A program made the translations under genes and the position numbers. A stretch of 59,149 nucleotides of DNA, taken from positions 1-59,149 of the forward strand of contig CAZFER010000036.1 in assembly GCA_964517495.1 (NCBI GenBank). Direction: 5' to 3'. The stretch is from CAZFER01 sp964517495 (GTDB lineage: Bacteria > Hinthialibacterota > Hinthialibacteria > Hinthialibacterales > Hinthialibacteraceae). This document shows positions 34,165 to 43,843 of the stretch, one piece after another (position 1 is the first letter of the stretch; the number at the start of each line of letters is the position of its first letter). Under the pieces are notes generated by a model. The model saw only the letters and a list, made by a program, of their open reading frames with translations. It was not told where the DNA came from and did not search any database.

Positions 34165-35844
34165 CTATTCCAATCCGAGTTGAGCGGGATAATAATAGCC
34201 CATGGTCTGGGCAGTCACGCCTAGACGATACTGCCGATTCAACATAAGGCAAGTGTGGCTGGATGGACTTGGAATTGATGTTGTGTAAATACGCAATTCC
34301 CCGTCGCGTGAGGTAATCAGTTCTTCACGATGATCACCAAGGCAGTCTGCAATCCCAATAATTCGGCCTCTAACCGGTTGGTGGGCTTTTCCCTGCCAAT
34401 CACGGATGGCGCCATCCCACACAATCTCTTTTTGAGGATCAGCATCCCACCATAAAGGACGCGGGGTGAGAGGTGTATTTTTGAAAAATTCTATTAATTT
34501 TCCTTTGGCACTGAAAAACCATCGCTTCTCATAATCACGTTCACCGCTATAGACTTCAATTCCCGGATATTCTGCCAGTAAATCACCGATCATCCCCTGT
34601 CCGTGAACATGGTAAGTTTGTTCTTTCAAAGCCCAAAGTTTTTTGCCCGTTTTTGCATCGACAACACATATCCCATCTGTTTTTTGCCGGGTTTCAAATC
34701 CATAGTAGACCTCAAGTCCTGGATTATCAGGTACAATATCTGCGACATAACACACATCAGGATGCCCCATGCCCATGGTCCAAAGCCCTTTTCCATTATC
34801 ATCGATTACTGCAGCACCAATAACCAACTCATCGCGTCCATCTTCATCAACATCAGCCGTAATGAGACCATGTGAACCTTGTCCACGGTAATCGGCATTC
34901 TTTTCCGCCGCTTCCCATGACCAAATCTCGTTGAAGTCTTTATCCAAAGCCTTGGTTCGTATCAATTTATAGGTCCCGCGTTGCATGATCAGAGAAGGTG
35001 TTTTGCCATCCAGGTATGCGACAGTCAGGAAATTGCGGCATGAGCGGTTATAATCCACATAACCTTTACGAGTAATCCAATCGGTTTTCTGAATGATTTT
35101 CCCAGTTTCAGGATCAAGTTTGACTAAATATTCGGGCCCAGTTTTTACATGGCCTTCCGGTTCACGAGGATCGCCTTCACCCGCTTTGCAATAAACTTCT
35201 GCTTTTCCATCACCATCAACATCGTAGACTATCCAGGGAGAGTACCAGATTCCCGCCTCAATGGCCCAACCCATGTCATAACGCCATAGAAAGGTTCCAT
35301 CTTGTTCGTAAGCTTCGATTTTGTAGGTGGTTGTGCTGGGTTTCCAATAGCCGGGCCGCTGATAGGGATCAGTGTTAAAATTAGGTTGTTTAATGACATA
35401 TTCATAATCACCGTCACCATCCAAGTCACCGATTCCCACTTTTTGAGCGGTGTAATCTCCCTGAAAGGGGATTTTCAAGAAATCTTCAGAAGATTTGGAG
35501 GTATTTACTTTTACCTGATCGAGCAGCTGACCATTTTTTTGGCTATTCTTGAATAGTTTATAAGTATATTTTTTATCTTTTTTAGCCGTATCATCAACAA
35601 TATTGTTGTTGTTAATTTTGAAAGTTTTATCAGCTTTTTGGTCATTATTCACGAAACGTTTAACAAGAAATTCTGTTTCTTTTGCACCTTTGTCCAATAT
35701 TCGCCAACCAATAAATACAGAACCATCGTCATTTACTGTACCGATCATCCCTCTTGAGAGATTTTCAATTGCAAATCCTGCAAAAATCGCTTCGTTCATC
35801 AACGAAAAAATGAGCAAACAAATTACTAAAATCAATCTTTTCAT
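34165..35844 (-). CDS. Rhamnogalacturonan lyase, PL11 type
   Basis: This 559-residue secreted enzyme has a signal peptide (1-22). The N-terminal FnIII-like domain (AIENLSRGMIGTVNDDGSVFIGWRIL) and the following eight-bladed propeller are typical of PL11 lyases, which cleave the rhamnose-galacturonic acid backbone of pectin by beta-elimination. Calcium-binding repeats are visible as GDLDGDGDYEYV, YDVDGDGKAEVY and ADVDEDGRDELV. GSHGLITADV and HVHGQGMIGDL supply active-site-like His motifs. The chain ends in LNRQYRLGVTAQTMGYYYPAQLG, also family-typical. It is transcribed leftward toward the DegT remnant. It indicates growth on plant or algal polysaccharides, together with the GH-A-like protein at 9588. 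Confidence 0.92.
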   Translation of the reverse strand: MKRLILVICLLIFSLMNEAIFAGFAIENLSRGMIGTVNDDGSVFIGWRILDKGAKETEFLVKRFVNNDQKADKTFKINNNNIVDDTAKKDKKYTYKLFKNSQKNGQLLDQVKVNTSKSSEDFLKIPFQGDYTAQKVGIGDLDGDGDYEYVIKQPNFNTDPYQRPGYWKPSTTTYKIEAYEQDGTFLWRYDMGWAIEAGIWYSPWIVYDVDGDGKAEVYCKAGEGDPREPEGHVKTGPEYLVKLDPETGKIIQKTDWITRKGYVDYNRSCRNFLTVAYLDGKTPSLIMQRGTYKLIRTKALDKDFNEIWSWEAAEKNADYRGQGSHGLITADVDEDGRDELVIGAAVIDDNGKGLWTMGMGHPDVCYVADIVPDNPGLEVYYGFETRQKTDGICVVDAKTGKKLWALKEQTYHVHGQGMIGDLLAEYPGIEVYSGERDYEKRWFFSAKGKLIEFFKNTPLTPRPLWWDADPQKEIVWDGAIRDWQGKAHQPVRGRIIGIADCLGDHREELITSRDGELRIYTTSIPSPSSHTCLMLNRQYRLGVTAQTMGYYYPAQLGLE

Positions 35845-35967
35845 GGTTTTACTCCAAAAAATATAGACTATTATGTTGTGGCTTAGGTATTATGGCATAA
35901 ATTCAAGAAAAAGAATAGAATAATTATCCAATCGCATCTCGAAAAATACATTTCTTAAGTTATATTA

Positions 35968-36070
35968 TTGACTAACTCAATAAAATTTATAATAAAAATA
36001 TAAATACAGGGGTTGATTAAATAGATTTGAAAAGATAGCCTTTTAACCATCTTTTCCCAAGTTGATGGTT
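35968..36070 (+). promoter_or_regulatory. Candidate promoter and leader of the respiratory operon
   Basis: TTGACT (35968-35973) with TAATAA (35990-35995) at a 16-base spacing lies in very AT-rich DNA, about 165 bases before actA. In the leader a 7-bp inverted repeat, AACCATC (36045-36051) and GATGGTT (36064-36070), could form a hairpin or operator. The rest of the 315-base gap (35845-36159) between the divergent PL11 and act genes shows no gene. This is a pattern match in AT-rich sequence. Confidence 0.4.
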
Positions 36071-36159
36071 CTCAGATTAATCAAACAATCGAATGGTTCG
36101 GCGGGATGGAGTAATTCCCGCATTAAATAGGTAAAGAACTCGAAAGAGCACTTTATTCA

Positions 36160-36813
36160 ATGAAACCATATACTTTTCCAAAATGGACGAATGATTTAAA
36201 ACCGGCAATCGGAGCCGTGTTGATTATTGTGCCACTTTATTTAGTGTTTGTCGCTTATTATGGTGGTTCACCGCGTACAACCGATGTTGGTTACATGCCG
36301 AAACAGCCGATTGAATATTCCCATACCCTCCATGCTGGGGAACTGGGGATCGATTGCCGCTATTGCCATAATACGGTTGAACAAACCGCCCAAGCTTCAG
36401 TCCCTCCAACTCAAGTTTGCATGAACTGCCACAATAGTGTTCGGGCGGATAGTAACAAGTTAATTCCAGTGAAAGAAAGTTTTGCCACGGGTATGCCAGT
36501 TGAATGGATTCGAGTCCATGATCTTCCGGATTATGTGTACTTTAATCACAGTGCCCATGTGCAACGTGGGATTGGTTGTGTTTCATGTCATGGACGTGTT
36601 GACAAGATGGAAGTCGTTTACCAGGCTGAAACCTTAAGTATGGGTTGGTGCTTGGATTGCCATCGTGAACCAGAAAAACATTTACGTGATGTGAGTGAAA
36701 TCACGGTAATGGATTTGCAATTAACGAAAGAAGAGCAGTTAATTAAAGGTAACAAATTGAAGGATAAATATAACATTAATCCTTCGACGGATTGTTCCAC
36801 ATGTCATCGATAA
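36160..36813 (+). CDS. actA: Alternative complex III subunit ActA, pentaheme cytochrome c
   Basis: This 217-residue protein has an N-terminal uncleaved membrane anchor (about 15-33) and five CXXCH heme motifs: CRYCH (66-70), CMNCH (87-91), CVSCH (140-144), CLDCH (164-168) and CSTCH (212-216). Five hemes plus the anchor is the ActA pattern. ACIII oxidises menaquinol and passes electrons to cytochrome c or directly to the oxidase. ActA sits on the periplasmic side and wires quinol oxidation in ActB/ActC to ActE. It is the first gene of an operon whose order (A-B-C-D-E-F) is canonical. Its end overlaps the actB start by 13 bases. Confidence 0.95.
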   Translation: MKPYTFPKWTNDLKPAIGAVLIIVPLYLVFVAYYGGSPRTTDVGYMPKQPIEYSHTLHAGELGIDCRYCHNTVEQTAQASVPPTQVCMNCHNSVRADSNKLIPVKESFATGMPVEWIRVHDLPDYVYFNHSAHVQRGIGCVSCHGRVDKMEVVYQAETLSMGWCLDCHREPEKHLRDVSEITVMDLQLTKEEQLIKGNKLKDKYNINPSTDCSTCHR

Positions 36814-39800
36814 ATATTAAAAAGAAGAACAAAGAGAGTTTGAGTGGTTCCGCCTATTGGCGAAGTCTGGATGAATTGGCAGATACCCCAGAATTTCGTG
36901 AATTCATGCGGAAGGAGTTCCCTAACAATGCAACTGAATTGTTGGATGGAGGGACTCGGCGTCAATTTTTGAAGGTGATGGCCGCCTCATTGGCGATGGC
37001 CGGTCTGACAGGATGCCGATGGCCAAAAGAGAAAATTGTTCCATATGCCCGTCGCCCTGAAAACCGAAACCCTGGAACCCCTGTTCAATTTGCAACATCA
37101 ATGGAAATAAATGGTGTTGCTACAGGGCTTTTGATGACAAGCTATGATGGACGGCCCGTTAAAGCAGAAGGGAATCCACTGCACCCAGGCAGCCATGGAG
37201 CGGCATCCACATTTGCCCAAGCTTCGATTTTGGAATTGTACGATCCGGACCGCAGCCAGCATGTTGTTGATCGTCGTGGGAATCAATCTTCGAATCGCCA
37301 ATTGCAGGATTTCAATGATTTTGCCCGTCCTCATTTTAATCAACTTAAAGAGAAAAACGGCAAGGGATTATTCATCTTAAGTGAAAGAACAAACTCTATC
37401 ACTGTTGAAGCATTGCGTTCACGCTTCTTTAATGTTTTTCCCCAAGCCCGCTGGATTGAATACGAACCCATTTCAGATGACAACGAGCGGGAAGGGACCC
37501 GAATCGCATCGGGCACGCCATTGCGCCTCCATACCCATCTTGATAAAGCCAAGATTATCTTATCGTTGGATGCAGATCCGATGGGGACTCATCCAAATGC
37601 CCTTGCACATTCCAAAGAGTTTGTGAAAAATCGTGATCCTGAGCAAGATATGAATCGTCTTTATGCGGTTGAAAGCCGTTATTCAACAACCGGAACATTA
37701 GCGGATCATCGGCTAGCTATTCCATCAGGACAAATTGAATATTTCGGCGCTTGTTTATGTGCCGAGATTCTTCACAATTCAAAAATGCAAATTCCAGCTT
37801 GGGTAAAACCAATTCAAGAAGCACTTAAACCATTATCTGATAATGATTTTCATAAGAAGTTCATTCAAACCCTTGCAGAGGATTTGGTAGCCAATCAGGG
37901 AAGCTCCCTTATTATGGCTGGAACAAATCAGCCAGAGAGCGTTCATGTTATAACTTTTTTCCTGAACACCCTTCTGGGGAATACGGGGAAAACGCTCAAT
38001 TATTCAGAAATCAAAAATCAACATGCTGCCTCGCATTTAAAAGGTATTCAAGAATTAGTTAAAGCCATTGAAAATAATCAAGTTAATACACTTTTAATTT
38101 TGGGTGGTAATCCCGCATACAACACTCCAGGTGATTTAGCGTTTGCTGATAAGTTAAAAAAGATTCAGCACACAATCAACTTGAGTCTTTATGAAAATGA
38201 AACCGCCCATTTATGCAAATGGCATATTCCAAGGAAACATTTTCTGGAAAGTTGGGGAGATGCAAGAGCATTTGATGGAACAATCTCAACCATCCAACCC
38301 CTTATTTACCCCTTCTATGAGGGCAAGAGTATTCAAGAATTCATTGCATTTATACTGGATTATCCACAACAAGATGATCATGAAATTACAAAAGAGATTT
38401 TCCAGCAGCAGTTGGGTGATGACAACTTTGAGCGTTCCTGGAAGAAGACTTTACATGAAGGGATTTTACCCAAAAGCCATTTTGGTTTTATCACACCAGA
38501 TGTAAAACCAGAGGCGATTGAAGGTGTATTTAATCGAATACCCTTTAAGGCACCTCACTATAATTCAGGGAATTTTGAAGTTGTCTTTTACCAGGATTCA
38601 AAAGTTTATGACGGACGATTTGCGAATAATGGCTGGCTGCAGGAATTACCGGATTTCCACACCAAAGTCGCCTGGGATAACGTGGCCCTGTTGAGTTATT
38701 CCACGGCAAATGAATTGGGAATAAAGAGTGGTGATTTGATCCAAATTAATGGGCAGGATGATGTTTTAGAGATTCCTGTTTATGTCATGCCGGGCCAGGC
38801 GGATTACTCCATTGCATTGTTCCTTGGATATGGCCGCACAGCAGCCGGACGTGTAGGGAATCAAGTCGGGTTCAACACATATGCGTTTCGCAAATCGGAT
38901 TCAATGTATATCCGGCCTAACCTTACGATTGAGCAAACAGGAAAAACCTATCTCCTTGCTTCAACTCAGGATCATTATGCTATTGATCTAATTGGAATGC
39001 GTGAAAGACAACGGCGAATAGGGGAATTAATCCGGGAAGCGACTTTGGATGAATTCAAAGACAATCCCGAATTTGCCCATAAGGGAAGCCACCATAAACC
39101 CATTCATTTGTGGAATGAACATGAATACAACAATGAAAAATGGGGTATGGCCATTGATTTAAATTCATGCACTGGATGCAACGCTTGTGTAACAGCTTGC
39201 CAGGCTGAGAATAATATCCCCATTGTAGGAAAAGAACAGGTTATCAATGGGAGGGAAATGCACTGGATTCGGGTGGATCGTTATTTCAAAGGTGATCCAA
39301 GTAAACCGGAAATTGCCCATCAGCCAGTGGCGTGTGTGCATTGTGAAAACGCTCCCTGCGAACAGGTATGCCCGGTAGCGGCAACGGTTCATAGTGATGA
39401 AGGGCTGAATGTTATGGTATACAACCGGTGTATTGGTACCCGGTATTGTTCCAACAACTGTCCATATAAAGTTCGGCGATTTAATTACCTCTATTATCAC
39501 GGCAATCTGAGTGAAACCGAAAAGATGGCATTTAACCCGGAAGTCACGGTTCGAAGCCGTGGTGTAATGGAAAAATGCACGTACTGTGTACAGCGCATCG
39601 AATCTGTGAAAATTAAAGCAAAAAATGAAGGCCGTGAAATACAGGATGGCGAGATTATCCCGGCATGCGCACAAACATGCCCAACACAAGCCATTACATT
39701 TGGAAACCTGAATGATAAAGATAGCAAGGTCGCCAATCGGCACGCGGATTATCGGACATATTACATGCTGGAAGAGTTGCATGTTAAACCGCGAACCGCT

Positions 39801-39878
39801 TATTTGGCGAGGATCAAAAATCCCAATCCTAAATTGGTAGAGACCCAAAAGGCTAATGAATCGAAGCATCACTCTTGA
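36801..39878 (+). CDS. actB: Alternative complex III subunit ActB, molybdopterin-oxidoreductase-like and Fe-S
   Basis: This protein of about 1,025 residues has a Tat-type signal (TRRQFLKVMAASLAMAGLTGC) whose lipobox-like LTGC suggests anchoring. The N-terminal two-thirds resembles the large MopB-fold domain but lacks an evident cofactor Cys, as in known ActB proteins. The C-terminal third has four Fe-S cluster motifs: CTGCNACVTACQ, CVHCENAPCEQVCPV, CIGTRYCSNNCPY and CTYCVQRI with CAQTCP. The start ATG at 36801 (MSSINIKKK) is used; an in-frame TTG is nine bases upstream. The subunit accepts electrons from quinol via its Fe-S chain. It is full length and its end overlaps actC by 23 bases. Confidence 0.95.
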   Translation: MSSINIKKKNKESLSGSAYWRSLDELADTPEFREFMRKEFPNNATELLDGGTRRQFLKVMAASLAMAGLTGCRWPKEKIVPYARRPENRNPGTPVQFATSMEINGVATGLLMTSYDGRPVKAEGNPLHPGSHGAASTFAQASILELYDPDRSQHVVDRRGNQSSNRQLQDFNDFARPHFNQLKEKNGKGLFILSERTNSITVEALRSRFFNVFPQARWIEYEPISDDNEREGTRIASGTPLRLHTHLDKAKIILSLDADPMGTHPNALAHSKEFVKNRDPEQDMNRLYAVESRYSTTGTLADHRLAIPSGQIEYFGACLCAEILHNSKMQIPAWVKPIQEALKPLSDNDFHKKFIQTLAEDLVANQGSSLIMAGTNQPESVHVITFFLNTLLGNTGKTLNYSEIKNQHAASHLKGIQELVKAIENNQVNTLLILGGNPAYNTPGDLAFADKLKKIQHTINLSLYENETAHLCKWHIPRKHFLESWGDARAFDGTISTIQPLIYPFYEGKSIQEFIAFILDYPQQDDHEITKEIFQQQLGDDNFERSWKKTLHEGILPKSHFGFITPDVKPEAIEGVFNRIPFKAPHYNSGNFEVVFYQDSKVYDGRFANNGWLQELPDFHTKVAWDNVALLSYSTANELGIKSGDLIQINGQDDVLEIPVYVMPGQADYSIALFLGYGRTAAGRVGNQVGFNTYAFRKSDSMYIRPNLTIEQTGKTYLLASTQDHYAIDLIGMRERQRRIGELIREATLDEFKDNPEFAHKGSHHKPIHLWNEHEYNNEKWGMAIDLNSCTGCNACVTACQAENNIPIVGKEQVINGREMHWIRVDRYFKGDPSKPEIAHQPVACVHCENAPCEQVCPVAATVHSDEGLNVMVYNRCIGTRYCSNNCPYKVRRFNYLYYHGNLSETEKMAFNPEVTVRSRGVMEKCTYCVQRIESVKIKAKNEGREIQDGEIIPACAQTCPTQAITFGNLNDKDSKVANRHADYRTYYMLEELHVKPRTAYLARIKNPNPKLVETQKANESKHHS

Positions 39879-41367
39879 ACACGATAATACCTTTAATGAT
39901 CCCACCAAGCGGGCTCCGTTAATCACGGGTGATAATGATTTTACCAGTGTGACGGAAAAGGTGAGTCAAATTGTCGAGGCGCCAAAACCACCGCGTATTT
40001 GGTACATTTTATTTGGCATTTCTTCATTTTTCACTCTGGTTTTGTTAGCAATGGTGGTTTACCTCATTGCCACCGGTGTTGGAGTGTGGGGGTTGAATGT
40101 ACCGGTTGCCTGGGGTTGGGCGATTGTTAACTTTGTTTTCTGGGTTGGTATCGGTCATGCCGGAACGCTTATATCGGCCATTCTTTTTCTTTTCCGCCAA
40201 CAATGGCGAACCAGCATTAACCGTTTTGCGGAAGCCATGACTATTTTTGCTGTGGTGTGTGCTGGGATATTTCCAGGCATTCACGTAGGACGTGTATGGG
40301 TTGCTTATTGGTTGGCGCCTTATCCTAATCAAATGCAAATGTGGCCTAATTTCCGCAGCCCCTTATTATGGGATGTTTTTGCAGTCGGCACTTATGCCAC
40401 CGTCTCCCTGCTCTTTTGGTACGTTGGCATGATTCCGGATCTGGCAACATTACGTGATCGAGCCAAAACCAAATTTCGAAGAATCGCTTACGGTATTGCT
40501 TCATTGGGATGGCGAGGCTCTCAGCGGCATTGGCATCGGCATGAATGTGCGTATTTGATTCTTGCGGCATTAGCCACACCTTTAGTGCTAAGTGTTCACT
40601 CAGTTGTTAGTTTTGACTTTGCGGTTTCTCAAATCCCTGGTTGGCACACAACCATTTTTCCTCCCTATTTTGTAGCAGGCGCCATTTTCAGTGGTTTTGC
40701 CATGGTGATGACTTTGGCCGTACCTGCCAGACAGTTTTTTGGCCTAAAGGATGTCATAACCCTGCGTCATTTGGAAAATATGAACAAGATTATGCTTTTA
40801 ACCGGCTCGATTGTCGGTTATTCATATATGATTGAGTTTTTTACGGCCTGGTATTCGGGTAATCCATATGAGGCGTTTGCTTTTATCAATCGTGCATTTG
40901 GTCCTTATGCGTGGGCATACTGGACGATGATAACATGCAACGTGCTGGTTCCCCAAATATTCTGGTTTAAAACATGCCGTACCAATATTCTCATCATGTT
41001 TATTGCTTCCATATTAATCAATATTGGTATGTGGTTTGAACGATTTGTTATCGTGGTTTCATCATTAAGTCGGGATTTCCTGCCTTCCAGTTGGGATTAT
41101 TACACCCCAACCTGGGTTGATGTGTTAACCTTTGTAGGAAGTTTTGGATTATTTTTCACTTTATTCTTACTATTCCTTCGCTTTTTACCCATGGTGGCAA
41201 TGGCGGAGGTTAAAACAGTCATGCCCCAAGCCCATCTGGCTCATGGTGTACATAAGGGTGTTGGAGATTATCATGGCGATATCCCCCATGCCCACGAACC
41301 AGAATATTGGGGTGAGAAGAATGCCGGTTATCCTTATCCGTCTGATCATACCGGAAAAGGGAGTTAA
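39856..41367 (+). CDS. actC: Alternative complex III subunit ActC, NrfD-like quinol-binding membrane protein
   Basis: This 503-residue polytopic protein of the NrfD/PsrC family has about 10 TM helices. It opens with a soluble 55-residue tail (PKPPRIWYILFGISSFFTLV), then the conserved GLNVPVAWGWAIVNFVFWVGIGHAGT and CAGIFPGIHVGRVW. A central block LVLSVHSVVSFDFAVSQIPGWHTTIFPPYFVAGA follows. These residues form the menaquinol site and the putative proton path in ACIII. It ends with an 80-residue His-rich C-terminal tail (AHLAHGVHKGVGDYHGD). Actin-like ActC and ActF are the paired NrfD-type subunits of the complex. Confidence 0.95.
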   Translation: MNRSITLEHDNTFNDPTKRAPLITGDNDFTSVTEKVSQIVEAPKPPRIWYILFGISSFFTLVLLAMVVYLIATGVGVWGLNVPVAWGWAIVNFVFWVGIGHAGTLISAILFLFRQQWRTSINRFAEAMTIFAVVCAGIFPGIHVGRVWVAYWLAPYPNQMQMWPNFRSPLLWDVFAVGTYATVSLLFWYVGMIPDLATLRDRAKTKFRRIAYGIASLGWRGSQRHWHRHECAYLILAALATPLVLSVHSVVSFDFAVSQIPGWHTTIFPPYFVAGAIFSGFAMVMTLAVPARQFFGLKDVITLRHLENMNKIMLLTGSIVGYSYMIEFFTAWYSGNPYEAFAFINRAFGPYAWAYWTMITCNVLVPQIFWFKTCRTNILIMFIASILINIGMWFERFVIVVSSLSRDFLPSSWDYYTPTWVDVLTFVGSFGLFFTLFLLFLRFLPMVAMAEVKTVMPQAHLAHGVHKGVGDYHGDIPHAHEPEYWGEKNAGYPYPSDHTGKGS

Positions 41368-41369
41368 TC

Positions 41370-41906
41370 GTGGAAGAAAAAACAACTTACGGCATATTGG
41401 TTGAATTTGATGATTCGCAATCATTATTATCGGCATGTGAGAAAGTGCGCGATGCCGGTTATAAACATTGGGATGCCCACAGTCCCCTGCCCTTGCACGG
41501 GATGGATGATGCGATGGGAATCAAACCAACAATACTGCCCTGGATCGTGATGGGAGCTGGCGTTACCGGCTTGGCGGTCGCTATTCTTATGCAATGGTGG
41601 ATGAATGCGATCGATTACCCCTTGATCATCAGTGGCAAACCTTTCTTTAGCCTTCCAGCGAATATTCCAATTGCCTTTGAGATCACCATCCTATTCAGTG
41701 CATTGACAGCGGTCGCTTCATTGTTTGCATTGAATGGATTACCTCAGTTATATCATCCTCTTTTTAGTAATAAACGTTTTTTGCGTGCAACGACAGATCG
41801 TTTTTTCATAGTGATTGAGGCCAAAGATCCTCAATTCGATATTCACAAGACTCAGGAATTTCTAAAAACACTCGGCGGAACAGCTGTTGAAACGGTGGAG
41901 GATTAA
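41370..41906 (+). CDS. actD: Alternative complex III subunit ActD (DUF3341)
   Basis: This 178-residue protein starts at a GTG two bases after the actC stop, with GGGAG inside the end of actC as ribosome site. The N-terminal soluble part is YGILVEFDDSQSLLSACEKVRDAGYKHWDAHSPLPLHGMDDAMG. Two TM helices follow (about 55-75 and 105-125) with SLPANIPIAFEITILFSALTAV between them. A C-terminal cytoplasmic part ends in EFLKTLGGTAVETVED. The domain order and the G..HGMD..MG motif are the standard ActD (DUF3341) features. It is a structural ACIII subunit. Confidence 0.93.
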   Translation: MEEKTTYGILVEFDDSQSLLSACEKVRDAGYKHWDAHSPLPLHGMDDAMGIKPTILPWIVMGAGVTGLAVAILMQWWMNAIDYPLIISGKPFFSLPANIPIAFEITILFSALTAVASLFALNGLPQLYHPLFSNKRFLRATTDRFFIVIEAKDPQFDIHKTQEFLKTLGGTAVETVED

Positions 41907-41907
41907 T

Positions 41908-42549
41908 ATGCCGAGACCAATTTATGTTGTTACAGGTTTACTTATTATTCTCGCGATTATCCCCTTATTAATGATCGCGAAAGCAAGAGCGGTTAAATCC
42001 GACCTCACGCGTATTCATCCAATTTTGGACATGGATAATCAACCAAAGTATAAATCACAAAGTTACAATCCTATATTCGCGGATCGCCGTGCGATGCGCC
42101 CCAGCATCCCGGGTACGGTAGCCAGGGGTGATTTACAGTTGGACACTCATTTTTATGAAGGAAAAATCAATGGCGAGTGGGCGGATTCCCTTCCAATGCC
42201 CATTAACCAGGAATTACTCAAACGGGGACAAGAGCGATTTGAAATTTACTGTGTGGTTTGTCATGGTTTGGACGGCTATGGCAATGGCATGATTAACAAA
42301 CGAGCTCAGGAGTTGCAGGAAGGCACATGGGTACAACCCACGAATTATCATACAGACCAGGTTCGGCAGCGCCCCGATGGCCATATCTTTAATACGATCA
42401 CCAATGGAATTCGAAACATGCCATCCTATTCTCAACAAATTCCTGTTGCTGATCGATGGGCGATTATCGCCTTTGTTCGTGCCTTGCAGCGAAGCCAGAA
42501 TGCCAGTCCTGAGGATGTACCAGAGGAATATCGAGACGATATGCGGTAA
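41908..42549 (+). CDS. actE: Alternative complex III subunit ActE, monoheme cytochrome c
   Basis: This protein of about 213 residues has an N-terminal TM anchor (about 5-22) and a periplasmic part with one heme site CVVCHG. The distal Met is probably in RNMPSYSQQIP. The preceding ...QELLKRGQERFEIYCVVCHGLDGYGNG and following FNTITNGIRNMPSY match the ActE cytochrome domain. Its role is to hand electrons from ActA toward the oxidase. The start at 41908 (MPRPIYVV), with GGAGG upstream, is chosen; an in-frame TTG lies at 41887. Its ATG sits one base beyond the actD stop. Confidence 0.93.
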   Translation: MPRPIYVVTGLLIILAIIPLLMIAKARAVKSDLTRIHPILDMDNQPKYKSQSYNPIFADRRAMRPSIPGTVARGDLQLDTHFYEGKINGEWADSLPMPINQELLKRGQERFEIYCVVCHGLDGYGNGMINKRAQELQEGTWVQPTNYHTDQVRQRPDGHIFNTITNGIRNMPSYSQQIPVADRWAIIAFVRALQRSQNASPEDVPEEYRDDMR

Positions 42550-42629
42550 AGCGTTTATTCACACGGTTTGGAATAAAAGCCGGTTTTTACCGATTAATCA
42601 TTAAACCAAAAAGATGGAGAATATCTTCA

Positions 42630-43835
42630 GTGGAACCTGTCCTAGTCGATCGTGACCACGTTTATCTGGAACGTTTAGGCTTAACCGTTTTCCGAATTGC
42701 GGGCATCATCGGAATTGCGGCGTTGGTTTTCAGCTTTGTTGTTGCCTTTGCGTTTGAGGATGGACTAAAACGATTTTTGTTTTCATATCTGACCAATTAT
42801 TGTTATTTCATCAGTTATGCCTTGGGTGCGCTCTTTTTTGTAACTTTGCAACACCTGACTCGGTCAGGCTGGAGTGTGGTTGTTCGCCGGCTTGCTGAAA
42901 TAATGGCAGCCACTATTCCCATTTTCGTGATCCTATTTCTACCCATATTCCTGGGATTAGGTGCACTTTATCCCTGGGCTGATCAACAGGTGGCCGCGCA
43001 AGATCATCTCATCCAATGGAAACGGCCCTATTTGAATATTCCCTTTTTCATGATTCGAACACTATTCTATTTTGCCGTATGGTGGTTCACATCCCATTAC
43101 CTGCTTAACCGTTCGGTTGAACAAGACAAATCGGGTGATGCTCAATTGACCTTAAAAATGGAAAAATGGAGCGCCCCTATTATGATCCTGTTTGCGTTGA
43201 CCATCACCTTTGCCTCCTTTGATTGGCTGATGTCACTGGATCCTCATTGGTTTAGCACTATATTCGGGGTTTATTATTTTGCTGGCAGTGTCACCGGTTT
43301 TTTTGCATTGATTACGCTGGTAACCTATTTGTTACAACAAAGTGGCCGGTTAGTAAAATTGGTGACGGTTGAACATTATCATGATTACGGCAAATTATTA
43401 TTCGGCTTTGTATTCTTTTGGGGTTATATAGCATTCTCCCAGTACATGTTAATCTGGTACGCCAATATCCCGGAAGAGACGGGCTGGATTTTTAACCGTA
43501 CACACGGCCCATGGACAATAATTGGAGTTATACTCATATTAGGGCATTTTGCAATTCCCTTCCTTGGACTCATCTCTCGTTATGCAAAACGCCGAAAAAT
43601 CATTCTTACATTTTGGGCCGTTTGGATGCTGGTTATGCACTGGATAGATTTATATTGGTTGGTGATGCCAGAATTTAAATCGGATACATTGCCTGTACAC
43701 ATTATCGATTTGGGCTGCCTGCTTGGTATCGGGGGATTATTCGTGGCAACCATTGCTCATATTGCTCGTGGAAAAGCGCTTATTCCTCTTAAAGATCCAC
43801 GGCTGCACGATTCTCTTACTTTCGAAAACGCATGA
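42630..43835 (+). CDS. actF: Alternative complex III subunit ActF, quinol:cytochrome c oxidoreductase membrane protein
   Basis: This 401-residue NrfD-like integral protein starts at a GTG (GGAGAAT ahead). About 10 TM helices include FSYLTNYCYFISYALGALFFV, RPYLNIPFFMIRTLFYFAVWW, FDWLMSLDPHWFSTIFGVYYFAG and AFSQYMLIWYANIPEETGWI, all typical of ActF. It carries the second quinone or proton-related module of ACIII. It has the SLDPHWFS motif common to this family. There are 80 bases between the actE stop and this start. Confidence 0.94.
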   Translation: MEPVLVDRDHVYLERLGLTVFRIAGIIGIAALVFSFVVAFAFEDGLKRFLFSYLTNYCYFISYALGALFFVTLQHLTRSGWSVVVRRLAEIMAATIPIFVILFLPIFLGLGALYPWADQQVAAQDHLIQWKRPYLNIPFFMIRTLFYFAVWWFTSHYLLNRSVEQDKSGDAQLTLKMEKWSAPIMILFALTITFASFDWLMSLDPHWFSTIFGVYYFAGSVTGFFALITLVTYLLQQSGRLVKLVTVEHYHDYGKLLFGFVFFWGYIAFSQYMLIWYANIPEETGWIFNRTHGPWTIIGVILILGHFAIPFLGLISRYAKRRKIILTFWAVWMLVMHWIDLYWLVMPEFKSDTLPVHIIDLGCLLGIGGLFVATIAHIARGKALIPLKDPRLHDSLTFENA

Positions 43836-43843
43836 GGTGAACT

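Noticed and set aside
36001..36159. Riboswitch in the leader of the respiratory operon
   Set aside because: Only one short 7-bp hairpin is seen and no known riboswitch pattern can be recognised; the AT-rich composition makes short pairings common.
39165..39926. Long open frame on the minus strand (253 codons) within actB
   Set aside because: It is antisense to the cysteine-rich Fe-S part of ActB and overlaps the start of actC; the sense-strand proteins have clear motifs, so this is a shadow frame.
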